Part shown: positions 21,470 through 34,800 of the stretch, one piece after another
How positions within the stretch are numbered: the stretch's first letter is position 1
Layout of the letters: each line of letters starts with the position of its first letter
DNA from: Membranipora membranacea
Lineage: Eukaryota > Bryozoa > Gymnolaemata > Cheilostomatida > Membraniporidae
Length of the DNA stretch: 64,000 nt
Direction: 5' to 3'
Assembly: GCA_914767715.1 (NCBI GenBank)
Contig: OU612066.1
Span: 36,990,283 to 37,054,282, forward strand
Program-made: the position numbers and the translations under genes
The notes under the pieces: generated by a model
Told to the model about the DNA's origin: nothing
Seen by the model: only the letters and a program-made list of their open reading frames with translations
Databases searched by the model: none

Positions 21470-23060
21470 TGTATCAAGGATCTGCATGATATGCTGCATG
21501 AGCCATGATTACAACTATGATAATCAATATGATTTATTTTTCTATTGGGAGTTTTTTCTCTCTGCATAAAGAACAGACAACTTCTCAAAAAGCATACCAA
21601 ATAATATGATGTATTCCCTTTTTATCGATTTACACAACAATTATTTTTAGCTTTGAGTTTGAGACTTGAAACCATTTTCTTCCCTAATAAAATGTGCTTA
21701 CCAGCTGACTGGAGAGGGATGGTAATGATTCAATGAACATAAATGACCCTGCTGCAGCAGTGTGTTTATAACCAGCTCCCATTTGAGAAAGCGCTAGAAC
21801 AGCACTGTATGACTTTATCTAACATGTATCGCTCAGTCAGCTAAGTGGAGAAATACTTTGAGAAGTAGAATATTTACTGTTCCTCAGTATGTTTTAGTGT
21901 GCTCTGCATGTATGCTTATTTGTCTCATCAAGTATGTGGGAAGCACTACCGATTTTCCTATGAAAACACATAACAGTATGTTTATATGACAAAATTAGCA
22001 ATTTAGTCGCTTCTGGCCTAATGGCTATGATGTAAGTGACACCGTTAAATGCTGTTTCACTGACTGACAGCTTTCTGCACACTCATTCACACCCTTAGAG
22101 CAATCAATTTACATCCCTATTTAGGCCTTATCTTCTGTCTTTTTAATAAAGAGTTAGAAGTATTTAACAGCAAAGTATCATCAACCAATGAATTTGCATC
22201 AGCATGTGTTGTTGTAAACCTATGAGATTGAAATATTTTGGTCTGAGTTTGCATCTAAAGCGTATCCAGCTTTTTGCTTTACAAAAATAACTGTAAACAG
22301 AGAATGGGATGAAAATGGAATCGATATGATGACATTTTCTCCTTCCGGAGCAGAAAATAACATAAGAACCACTGGTGTTTTCTTGACTCTCTTCTGCTAC
22401 ACATGGCAATAAGTGGCTCAGGGCTAAAGTATTTTTCGGCAACCAACCACCAAACACAGAGTAAAACTAGAAGCAGACAATATCTTCGCACAAATATAAA
22501 GTCATAAAACCATCCATATTAGATATTGAGGTGATGACATCAGATTAGATTGTGGCAGATTTTCTGGGTTTTAGATTTATTCGTTATTCGCAGTTATTGT
22601 TATTAAAAGTGGTTGAACGAGAGGATGACAGCTCAATTATGACAGGCTACAACTGTGCCTTATATCCTCAAGATAATTTACTATACTGCACCGATTAAGT
22701 GATCGTTACATCACTAAACTGAATCAACCACTTAACTCGACTGATCAAACTGCTCTTTTTACGATAAGATTTGTATACAACTGATTTCTAGCTATGGCGA
22801 GATTGTATAACTTTTTGCTTCAATAAGTTCTCTACAAAAATAAGAGTTCATATAAGCGTTTGCCCTGTTCTTCCCATATACACTATTCTCAGCGTTGCTT
22901 ATTTTGCTGATTTAACATGACAAGGTACATGAGTTTTGTTTACGTTTACGTTCATCAGTTAAATTAATGTTTGTATCTGGAGTTTTCTCTCGATACACAA
23001 AGAACAGAGAACTTCTTATATACTGTGTCAAATATGACGATTGATTCTTACTGTTTTCAA
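21470..23060. repeat. Diverged repeat blocks shared with 42115-42990
   Basis: 21470-21640 matches 42115-42290 (words tatcaaggatctgcatgata and gagttttctctc), and a third partial copy lies at 22970-23060. 21890-22080 resembles 42790-43010. These show that the 19.8-22.8 kb and 39.5-43 kb regions share ancestry beyond the exons, with rearranged order. No other gene is seen. Confidence 0.55.
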
Positions 23061-24077
23061 CTTCTCCATTTGTAGAGATAAATCACAAATTACTTTGAGA
23101 CCAGGTAAAACATTATTTGCCTCAAAATCATATCTCCAGTGTGTGTGAATCATCCAACAACAAGATTCGTACCATGCGACTTTGGTTTGTTGAACGATCA
23201 TTTATAACAACCATAGACTTAATAATAAACCTAGACAGGACACACTACAGAGCATTAGCATTGAGGCACTGAGGCATTTAATTGTGGGCGACGTAACGAC
23301 AATGAAAAGTGTAGTAGGATTGGGGTTATAATCCGGGTTATTTGCTGATAGTAAATCAATGATATCAACAGTGCTACTACAGTCCTTCCAATGTTGTTAC
23401 ATCGTCCACAATCAAGTGCCTCACTTCAGCTGCATATAGTGTCATGTCTAGGTTCATCATCAAGTCTAAGATATCTCAGCATATTATTGAGAAAGTATGA
23501 AAACTTGTTTGTTTGCGATAAATCCTTAGCATCAAAAGATAAACTCAACAATTCAACCCCGTGTCATTAAGATTTTTACCCAAGATATGAGTCACATTGA
23601 AAGGTTAGTTTTCCATTCTATTCCGCTACTCAATGATTTTATTTTTTTTAGCTGTGCCAACAATTTGGATTTATTTCTAGTAGCCAGTCTCATCCACTTT
23701 TTTGTCACATTAGTTTAAATAATCTCAAGAGATCTTCCCGTGCTAATAATGTATGCACTAAATACCGTAATGAAATATCATGGACCCAGAAACGCTCAAA
23801 GTGCTTTTTCAGTTTTATTTGAGATTTTTTAACTATGGCAACATTTACATTGAGTAAAAAGGAGCACGACATTTCAATGTTATCAAACCTTGGCTTGATA
23901 GGGAAATGAGAATAAACCAATACCATTACCAATACCAACATATTGTATTCTATATCTGGCACATGGGCTCAATCTATGGCTGCCACTCACTTAATTATTT
24001 ATGGCTCAAAGACAACAAATTGAGGCTTGACCCTAGAATTGTCATGTAATGATTAAATATTTTGCACAAACTACTCT
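23061..24077. other. Intergenic stretch, nothing recognised
   Basis: AT-rich sequence without a supported gene. A chance minus-strand open frame at 23705-23962 shows no family resemblance or convincing splice sites. Confidence 0.4.
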
Positions 24078-24660
24078 GATGTTTGATGTTTGATGTTTGT
24101 TTATTTAGACATTTCCGGTATCACTCCTAAAAAGGTTGACAAAATTGAAATGTTTACAAAAAAATTGATGGAAAAAATATTGCACTAGTTGAAAAATCTC
24201 ATATAGAATTCAAAAAAGCTGTTCTGCCGTTTTACAGTGCGGCATTTGCTGGGTCAGTATTTGTCGATTACTGCTTTACGGGCGGATTTTCTTTGTGTGT
24301 TAGGTCTGATTCTATTGTTCAGCGGATGAGTATTATCGGTTGAAATTTTTAAAAAGTGTTCGCTGCATAGAGACATTAAGAAGTCGGATATATAGGGTAA
24401 GGCTAGCTTGGTCAGTCTATCGTCATAGTGCTCTATGTGTGGTATCATCATGCGTGTAGCGTATCTCTGCACTTTCTCTAGTTTCTCTTTACCGGCTTCG
24501 GAGATAAACTGAAACCATACTGGGCAGGCGTAGGAAAGAACAGGTTGGACATTGGCAGCATAGAATGTTATCAGTCCTGCACAGTTCATACCCTTGCTCT
24601 TTAGCTGCTTCATCAGATACAGTCTGCTATTGAGCAAGTTCAGGTGCAGCCTACTCTGGA
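24078..24660 (-). mobile_element. 5'-truncated LINE, C-terminal part of reverse transcriptase
   Basis: The minus-strand frame (24637-24254) encodes the segment after the polymerase active site in non-LTR retrotransposons: LYLMKQLKSKG, LITFYAANVQPVLSYACPVW, EKLEKVQRYATRMMIP. The element ends at its 3' side in three copies of tgatgtt (24078-24099 read on plus), the kind of short-repeat tail used by CR1/L2-like LINEs. All catalytic parts are missing, so it is inactive. Confidence 0.82.
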
Positions 24661-25814
24661 GCTACCCTAATATATGTATATGATAATATACTTTTCAAAA
24701 TCAGGGTCCCAAATTAGGTAAGATTTTGTGAAAATTGTTTGCCTATAAGGTGACAATGCCTCATTTTGATAGTCTTGAGGTACATGGAAACCAAACATGG
24801 AAATTTCCTCTTTTTTTATGTCACATCATGTAAAACATCTTTTCAAGATGATATTTGATGACAATAAAGTGATAAAAAAAAACAGAGCACATTTGCCTGT
24901 GTGGCAGCGGTAGTATAACAAATAAATTTTCTACAAAGAAAAATTGCTGTAGCATATACAAAATTGATCCATTATGGTAATGTTAGAGACTACAAACTTT
25001 TTCATAAAAAGTAGGGCCCTGATGGTAGGGTGTCTTAAATCAGTATTCGCATAGAGCCTGTTCCAAACATACAATGGCCACGACTCAATTGCTAATACCT
25101 TTCACAGCGAAGGGATTTTATTTGATATTGGATATTGTGACTGAACTGAAAACTGTATATTCAACATTACATTCCAAGAAATTATAAAACGGTTTCATAT
25201 TGTTCTCAGCGATAGGAGGAGTTAATGAAAATTTACATGGTCCAATGGAAGTTTAGGTGGTGGTAAGGCCTTGGAGGATTTTCTTAAATGAAGTGCAACT
25301 GGAGCATTACAGCACACAAGACAAACCAAGAGCTTTATTGTCTGCACTTTTTAGGATCAATCTTTTACACAAGCTACGCATTCAATTCTACTGCAGTAAA
25401 ATACATCAAGCATCTAATCACTGTATAATAAGAGTGATTTTAGCCTTGTCACTGCGGTCACTTTTTTACTTTTGTTAGTCATTCGACAAGGCTAGCGTGA
25501 CTGATGAATAGCTCATCAATCAATCAAAACGAAACCTAGGTTTTCAGGTTAGTGACCTCTTTTCTGAAGATCACTTGTACTTGTATATTTATCGCTTGAT
25601 TGTTAACTCATTATAATACCACATAGTAAGAATATCATATTGCTTGCTCTTAGAAAAGGTTAGTAGATGATACAGGCTACACTGTACACTGCAGTAATCA
25701 TAACACACTGACTGTTTGCTAACCTCAGTTTGTTTATGGGCTTGCTTACAACAGTCAACATAGCTGTTCTATATTTAAGAAACCTAGATCTCTATCATTT
25801 CTATTTTGTCACTA

Positions 25815-28800
25815 ATGGAGACAGCTGAGAGTCACGCTAATGGGGAAAGGTGAGTGGGACATTGCAATTTATTATACTTTATGCATGTGCGCTTAACATC
25901 AATAAGAAAGTTTTTCATAGAAAATGAATTTGGCAGGGAGCAGTATGCTTGCAGGATCCAAGTCTGTGTAACCACATGTGGCTGTTTGCCAAATTGTTGT
26001 CAAACAGAGCCAACACATTAGGTAATTACTGTGATATATTACCACTTTACGGAGAAATACCTGTAAATTCACCATTTTTATCCCCCTGATGCTTATTTAG
26101 TAAGGAGTCAGAGTTCCAGCAGCACGGGGAGGAACTCACTAGCCTCATGTCTGCCACCAGAAGAGATCCGCCACAGTATGACACAATGGCTAACGGAGAA
26201 AAGTCTCAACCCTCAGGATCTTATTATTCAAACTCAAAGAAAATTGGTGAGTGTATGTAAAAGACCTTTCCGCACGAGATGGTATTCATAATTCGTCTCC
26301 AGAACTAGAACTTTTTCTGATAAGAGCCAATCATTAACCAATAAACATTGAAACAAATACAGCGATTTATCCTCAGCACTTCTATCACTACTATAAAAAT
26401 GTAAAGAATACCTAGAACACAAGATCACAAATACTTAAGCCAGCACCACCACCACCATCATTTTTTTCCTTAAAATTATTCGATGTTGTGACTAAACACA
26501 ACCAGTCTGCTCAAATTGGATTGCTAATTTCATTGTCTAGAATAGATCTGTGAGTATGCAAACTACAGATAGCTGTTGTTCCTGAGTACGTATGATGAAT
26601 CTAGAGTATGTGACAATAACTTGAAATTATTATACTTCAGTACTGTTGTAAAAATCTAATGGCCTTTACCGTGGCCAAACTTAATTTTGCCGATGCCGGT
26701 AAGGTGTTTTGAGTTTATAAATGTGATAACCGCGTCAACGGTGAATGTCTATTGCTTCCCCTACCTATACATAGAAACAGCAGCATGAAAGAAAAAGTAA
26801 TTGCTAGGATGTCTAAAACTTTTTAAACAAAATTGCGTCCGATAAATGACCATCCCCTTTTTAGTTGTGTTGTTTTCAACTGTGCAAAGGTATCCTCTCG
26901 CCTACATGATTGATTGATTGATTGATTGATTAATTGTATTCTATCACTAACATAAAATAATATGTTGCGAGATAAGGGTGTTCATACTGAAAAGGAGCCA
27001 GCACATACAAGGAAAAATAAGATTAAACACTGATGGATGATTAAAAGAGAATATCATTTAAAATATGGATAGCATGCCTCAAAAAACAGTCTTTACCAAG
27101 GGCACTTCTGTGTTTAATTGTTTGATACCTGCCTGAGGGGCATTCAGCAAGAAAGTTGTTCATAAAGTAGTCATCGTCATGGATATATCGGAGGGCAAGT
27201 GTTTTGGTACGCTTAGTCATAAGGCTGTCGAGATCATCTACTTGGAGTTTGAGATTTGAGGCCTGATCAAAAAACTTGCTCAAACGTTTCTTGTCTTTAG
27301 CAAAAATAGTAGTGTATAATACTGGTAAACAATAAGTGAACAGGGAAACAATAAAACTTTTAAATAACATAGTGGCAAGGGGTATGGTGCTAAGATGTAC
27401 AAAATTCCTGACAATATACATTCGCTGCTCAGCTTTACTCACAACAGACTGAATGTGTTCTTCAAAGCGCAGCTTTTGATCTAACATAATACCAAGATAA
27501 GTGACTTTGTCACACATAGTAATGCTTTCACCATTTCACCATACCATCTATTGCCTGCCAAAGTGCAGGACAGAAAAGCATTTAAAGAGCTTTTTTCCAT
27601 ACTACAGCTCGCAGCAGAATTTGAAATGTTCGTTTTCATGTACCAATCCAATCCTATCGCCTGCTAATACAATGATTGTTATAATAAGCCAAACCAAACC
27701 ATAACACGTCATCATCTGAGCAAATGGAACTGCATGTAATGATGAAACTACAGAGGGAAAAGGATGGAAGTATGTGACTGTATAATTGACAATGTCTCCT
27801 TACAGAGTGATTGTTTAGTCATTGCAGACATTTATTCAAAAAATTCTCTGGCTGTCTAAATAAAGGGCTCAGAACCGTTATTTTGTGACTTAGACTGGGT
27901 TCTATACTAATAGCCATTATTCATACTAAACCTTAGCTCATACCAACAAAGATTTATTGCAGGCTACGGAGGTTTGTGCTTGTGAGCAGCTGTGATGCAT
28001 ATGAGCATGTAACTCTCGGCTGGGTCAAGCAATAATGCTGGTGATCGTTTGGCCGGCATTTATTCTCCAGTCTTGGAAATTATTAGAATCACTGCTTCCA
28101 TTCTATTCCTGTAGTTTCATCATTACATGTAGTTCCATTTTCTCAGATGATGACGTGTCCTGTTGTAATAACTACTTTTTTCACACTGCTGTGTCTGTGA
28201 ATAGGTCAAGGAAGCAATTGACATTCACTGTTGACGCTGATATCACATTGATAAACTCAAAGAACCTTACCAGCATCGGCAAAATTAAGTTTGGTCACAG
28301 TAAAGGCCATTAGATTTTGACTACAGCACTGAAGTATAAAAATTTTAAGTTATTGTCATATACTCTAGATTCATCATACATACTCAGGAACAACAGCTAT
28401 CTGTAGTTTGCATACTAAATTTACAGCACAGATCTATTCTTCCTTGTGAAGCGACAATAAAATTGGCAATCCAATTTGAACTGACTGGTTGTGTGCAGTC
28501 ACTACAAGGAACAATTTTGAAGAAAAAAACGATGATGGTGGTGATAAGATCTGGCTCATCCAACAAAATATTTTAGATATTTTGTTATATGTATTCTTTA
28601 CATTTTTATAGTAGTGATGGAAGTGCTGAGGGTAAATGGCTGTAGTTATTTCAGTGTTTATTGTCCAATGATTGTATCTTATCAGAAAAAGTTCTGGTTC
28701 TGGGGACAAATTATGAATACCATCTCGTGCGGAAAGGTCTTTTACATACGCTCACCAATTTTCTTTTCTTTTCTTGAATAATAAGGGGCTGGACAGGGTG

Positions 28801-31800
28801 CGCAGCGTCCCTTGATTTTTCACATTATTTCATTGAATGGTATATAGTAAACTATGGCTCACAGCACAAACTAATTACGTCATCTCGTGCTATTTAAGTG
28901 GGAGTTATTATGATCAGTGAAGCATAAGCATTGTCCTGTCTAGGGAGTATATTAAATCTATGGTTAGCGCGCTTACTATTCACTGCCAGGCGATCAGTGC
29001 CGCAGGAGTTGTGCGTTCGAGTCCCTCTGGCGGAGCTTTCATTGTTGATTGTTCCAGCCCCCAGCACCCTCCGGTGTATACCTCTCCTGAGATTCTAACT
29101 CAAAACATGGCACGACTGCTGACAAACAAACTTAGCATTGTGAAGGTCGGAAACATGTAAGCAAACAGCAGTTGGGTTGTTTTGGAACAACAGGTTTCTC
29201 TTCGGTTCACCCATTTGTGTGAATTTTCATTTTAGGGTTTGCAATAAACGGGATCAACAATGTTAACATACCAATGTACGAGAGGCGGTTCCATCTCACC
29301 AGTACAGAGTCTGGTCTTGAGGCTAGCTTTTATCACATATCTGTTTGTTTTCTGGTGAGTAATTCAATCTTTTAGTGAGTTAGCGTGTGTTTTTGGTATG
29401 GTTTGTTCTATGTATCTAATCCTTGATATCTTTACTACTGTGTTTGACGAAAACATAGCACGCAATTGTTTAATTTTCTCAAATAGGATCACGATAAACA
29501 TGCCTCACCAAAATCTTTCATGAGGAATCTCAATCTACATTGCCAAGAAGTCTACACAGAATATTTGACAACTTTGTGTTGTGATGTATTTCACATTATA
29601 ATAATTCAATAAACAGGCCAAAACCTACCATAACTATTAAAGTCAATACACACAGGCATTACAATATCATGGAACAAAAAATGCAGTTGTTCCAGGAAGA
29701 CTTCCCATGTATTGTGCAACCATAACAGCAATAATAGTTCCAAGTATACTTTGACTTAATAAAATATGACCTTTTAATTTGCATCAGAATGGTGGTTGGA
29801 ACTCACAACTCCTGCAGTACCAATTGCCTGGCAGTGAATGGCAAGCGCACTAACCAATAGCATCATTTCGCCGTCTCCATGTCTTGCTGTCTTGCCATCC
29901 ACTCAAATAAATGGGTTGATGGTGCTTATTAGCAGGTCTGATATCCCCTACTCGGAGTTGTGTTCTCTCATCCCACAGCACATTCCATCACAGCGCAAGG
30001 ATACCACCTATCACACATTCTTGCAGAGACAGACTGTAAACCCAATATTGTATTCTAACTAGCCACTTTCAGATAAAATATAGGTACAATCATTTATCTC
30101 ATGTGTATTGCCAAGTTTCGAACCAGCACTTCCACTCAAAGTTGGCCTGTCAATCCCTATCTGCCACTATAAGTCTTTGCTCCTCTGGTACTTCCAATTC
30201 ATATGTAACATTGCCACTACAACCAATTCTCATAATATCATTATACAGAGACTACAGTTTATTACGAATTGTGGATTGATACAAATAAATGGTTGTGAGG
30301 GTCTGAGTCGGATGCCCATGTATTAACCTTGATAGCACAATTTTAACTATGCATATTAGTTCAATTGGGTATGCCTATTTAAAAACCCTAAGTGCTCTTA
30401 TAATGGATCTTTCATCAAGTTTTAATTTATACTGTGAAAATAATGTGTACCATGATCCGTTTTTTGGCACCTTATTGTTTACCAAAGGTGAGGTTGCAAG
30501 ATATATGACAATTGCAACAATGTTGATGTTTACCAGTAATATAACGCATAACTCTTTGGCTAATTTCATTTTCATGTTATCATTTAGGTGCTTATAATAG
30601 GATATGTGGTGACTGAATATAACCAGCCCCGTCTGATCGGTGTTGGAGTTCTCACACTATCTCTAGGATCTCTTACTATGGCACTACCTCACTTTCTCAC
30701 CAACGAATACAAACCTAGAGATTTACCTCCCCCTGTCTGCCATATCGATATGGGTATGAGATTCAACCTAACGTCTTTGATTGCATTGTTTCAGTAATTT
30801 TCTGTCACTGAAGTGTCGGCATTTTTTTAAGTGTAGATTTAAGTGATCATGAGTTAACACGCAGGCCAGTCCAAATACAGTATTTCGCAAAATATATCCC
30901 CAAACACCCAAATTGACAGCTAACCATATCATAATATAATATAGTCAGGATATCCCTGTTAAACATTTTCATCTTTCTCTGTTTCATTTTTAGGTAATCT
31001 GACTGATCCCCTCTGTACTGTGAAGAATGGGAAACTGAGTAGTTATTTGTACATGCTGTTATTCGCCCAGGCTTTAAATGGGCTAGCTGGAGTAGCGTTG
31101 TATACAGTTGCACCTGCTTATATTGATGGTAGCGTGTCTGACAAGCAATCACCTATATATTTGGGTCAGTGTTGTATGTTTGAGCAATAAATATATGAAA
31201 GGTTAGCATCCACTGGCTTAATTATGCTTTATGGGTGGTAATGTGTTGGTAATTAAAGGGTGTTGCTGGCCTTGACCCACTGAATTTGCAGTGCATTATG
31301 GGTCAGTTCAATCACAGCAATCAAAATTACATCATAGTCCAGTAAAATGTTGATCTGTACCACACCTTATGAATAAAGACAAGCTACCACTCTATGCAAG
31401 CGCATATAGTCAATGTATGAATTGGTCTAGGCAACTAACCATCTCGGGGTACTAATAGACAATCCTGAGATGTGAAGAGTTGCTAAATATTATATCAACC
31501 CAGTCATAGTCAGTGAAAATGAGATGGTGGGATTTTTATTCAGCTTGCTATCCACCATAGGAATCCATGGGTCTGAGTCACACTGGGGAGCAGTCTTGAC
31601 TCATTATTCAGACTCCAGGCTGTGTAACTACTTCCTACCAAAGATCATGTTCACTCCTCCTTTCTACAATCGGGGGGGGGGGGGGGGGGGGGGATTACAA
31701 CATTACAATTGATACAGCATCAATGACCCTTGTTTTATAGGTATTTTTTTCGCTAGCAACACGATAGGACCTGCTATTGGATATATACTTGGCGGATATT

Positions 31801-34800
31801 TCCTAAGCCTGTATGTGGATATACCACAATCGCCACCCGAGTAAGATATTAATACTTATCGTTATTTTCTTTTATTTGAGAGAACTGAGTTGTATGAGGA
31901 TTCCAGAAGCTCTTATTTGTAATTGTTCAAAAAAAGGAATTATGAGCATGTGGTCTATTAAGTTATCAACCATGTACAACTACCTACTATATGATGAATT
32001 CCCTTAAGTTAAATTGCATGTACATTTTATTATTATGCAGTGGCCAGACGGAAGAAAGCCCTGAATGGGTGGGAGCTTGGTGGATTGGGTTCCTGATAAC
32101 TGCAGCTTTTTCTATATTTGTAGCTATTCCACTCCTTACATTTCCGAAAGTCATTCCAGGTCAGTTCTAACTACAAGCACATTTTCATGTGTTAGTGTTA
32201 TTTTTATTCATTGCACCTTTTTCTATTCACATTTAAAATTCCAAATCATTCGCAAAATGTGACCAAGAGAGGAACCTACTCACTTGTTAATTCTAAGCGA
32301 ACAATATTTTTTTATTTTTCTTCAAAAGATAATCATTTAATGTTAGCAGCTCAGATTGAGAGAGATCAAGCAGACGATCCGAAGCCTACAAGGAAATTTT
32401 TCTCATTAGTTTTCAGAAATTTTTTTTATGCTGCACGTAGGAACTGCAGAGAGGAGGAGAAATAATCAAAATCAAGCCCACAATCAGGACGCAAAAGGAA
32501 GTAGCTCTGTGGGTCCAAATTTCGGAGTTTCTCTTAAAGACATGCCGGCTGCAGTGCTGTTATTACTCAGGAATCCAGTCTTTGTCTGTCAATGTCTTGT
32601 GATGTCATTCAGCCAAATGACTATCTCCGGACTATCCGCATTCAGCGTCAAGTTTTTGGCTAATCAGTTTAATCAGGAAACTGGGTGGTCAGCCATGCTG
32701 ACAGGTGAGTCATAGTAACAAATATCTCTCCGGAACTTTATTGTCCACATTGTGATGAAAAGTACATCTCTGACACAGGTCCTATCAGTAATGTAAACAG
32801 TATCATTTAGGCTCTGTTGTATTGTTATAGTTTTATCTAAAGTAATCTCCACATGATTTATGATCAGTAAACTCAAGAAACAATAAAAGAACGAAAAGAT
32901 AGGCTTATAGTTTATGTCTCTTTTACAGGATTGATATTAGTTCCTGCTGCAATTATGGGTCAGCTAGGAGGTGGTCTTGTTATAAAGAGGTTTGATCTGG
33001 ATTTAAGAGCTCAATTCAGACTCTGTATAGGAGTAACGACTCTTTTGCTGCTAGTTACTGGATCTTTCTGGATGAGATGCGATCAGAATAATATTGCTGG
33101 AGTAAACTTCAGTTTTAATCAGTAAGTGGTAAAACCTTGATCCTTGATTCATCATGTCGTTGATTAGCTTAAGTCAGTGTAAATTGTCATATAAAGGTTC
33201 TAGTCTGTCGTAAGTGTAATATGCTAATGGCATATTGTGGTCAAGAGAATATCCATAAACCAATAAACACTACGTTGAAATACCTCATTGATCTGCTAAC
33301 TTATAGATCTGATCCTAACAACATAAGCTTCAAGGTCTCTTGTAATAGAGACTGTGGCTGTGATACCTCAGCATATAACCCTGTATGTATGAATGGTGTG
33401 GAGTATATGACCCCATGTCATGCTGGCTGTCCTTTTGATCTTCAGCCGGGTGCTTATGCAAGCAGGGTAAGTTTGCTTACAACTAATGATGCGATAACTG
33501 GAAAGATACGTTTCGCATCAATGATGGTTATACACAGGTAATATAAAGGGGTATTGCAGCTTCCTTTGGCAGTTTCTCAGCTTATAAATATAGCAGACCT
33601 ATGAAAACTTGTAAATCTTGTAATTAGGTGTTATGAATCCGAATCAACTATCATTATAATTATTTTTCCATTTTGCTTAGAGCGTTTACAGAAAATCCTA
33701 ATTGCCTAACATAGCACCAACGTTCAACGGCATAACTGTCTTTGAATATCAGGCAGTAAATTTCTATCACGGTAAATGATAATTAAACCTGACAAAAGTA
33801 CTCTTTTAATTCACCCTGATCATTCTTACATGCTTTTGATTATTTCGGCAGTGATTGGACATTGTGTCTGTCAGAAAATGATAATATATTTCTAACAATA
33901 AAAGAAAATAAGAGACTCTCAGGCCCTTACTTTCTACACCGCAAGTCATATTATATCTCTCTTCTGTATAGGTATATCATAACTGCAGCTGCGGATTATC
34001 TCAGAATATAAACTCTACCATTAATCAGCTTAATGATCTTCCAGGCAGCGCAGATATCAAGACATCACAGACATCACAGACATCTGCAACACATGGAAGA
34101 TGTGGAAACACCTGTCCCGTGTATTATGCGTTTCTCCCTTTCATGTTCATCTGTGTGATGTTACTATTTGCTAATATAGTACCCTATAATAATATATTAC
34201 TCAGGTAGGATATCATATGTAGCATGCTGATAAGGCTTCATAATAAGACTGAGAATTTTGATTACCATGTAAAAGAAATACGTGACACTTAGTAACAAAA
34301 CATGCTGAAGGCCACCTACTAGTGCACGGATCAAATGTTACATATATGCTTTATTCTTTTTAGATGTGTAGATGATAAACACAGAACATTTGCTGTTGCC
34401 GTCAAGCAGTTTATTTTAAGAATTGCCTGCGGTGAGTCAATTAAACTTCCATCCAGTCCTTCATTTAGATAGTTTATTATTATATACTCATTTATTTATA
34501 AATTGTCACCATCCTACATCCTGCATGTAGCTTTCCTTAAGAAACTTGAAGTTACCTCCTCATTTTCTTTGATCTAATCTATTGAATAAATGTAATAATA
34601 TAATCCATCTCATCACTCAAAGGCTCCATTAAATACCTGTTCTGCTGATGTCATGATTTTCACTTTAATGTGTCTTTTCAGGTATCGTATTGTTAATGTA
34701 TGGAGGCGCATTTGATCAAGCGTGTCTTGTATGGCAAGAGAAATGTGGTGTGCAGGGATCCTGTTGGATCTACGATTCGACTAAACTCGGGATGAGCTTC

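Larger units (their letters stand above)
6197..30110. repeat. Segmental duplication, unit A
   Basis: This is the left copy of a large duplicated unit holding a GBP/atlastin-like gene (minus) and the 5' part of an SLCO gene (plus). Collinear matches to unit B: 6197-7330 with 46338-46975 and 47655-47690; 7360-17757 with 48110-59608; 18580-19080 with 59609-60075; 25000-26219 with 60340-61766; and 28965-30110 with 62555-63762. Blocks present in only one unit are mostly transposons, plus a 5.9-kb segment (19.08-25.0 kb) with a broken membrane-protein locus. Confidence 0.9.

Noticed and set aside
28960-29160. 66-codon plus-strand open frame upstream of SLCO-A exon 3 (and its twin at 62566-62748)
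   Set aside because: It is the SINE body read in frame. The real SLCO exon 3 starts at 29236 and needs a different upstream exon.
32342-32415. A short intron that would repair the SLCO-A exon 8 frame
   Set aside because: The possible donor and acceptor remove 74 bases, which does not bring the two frames into register, and the removed part looks coding.
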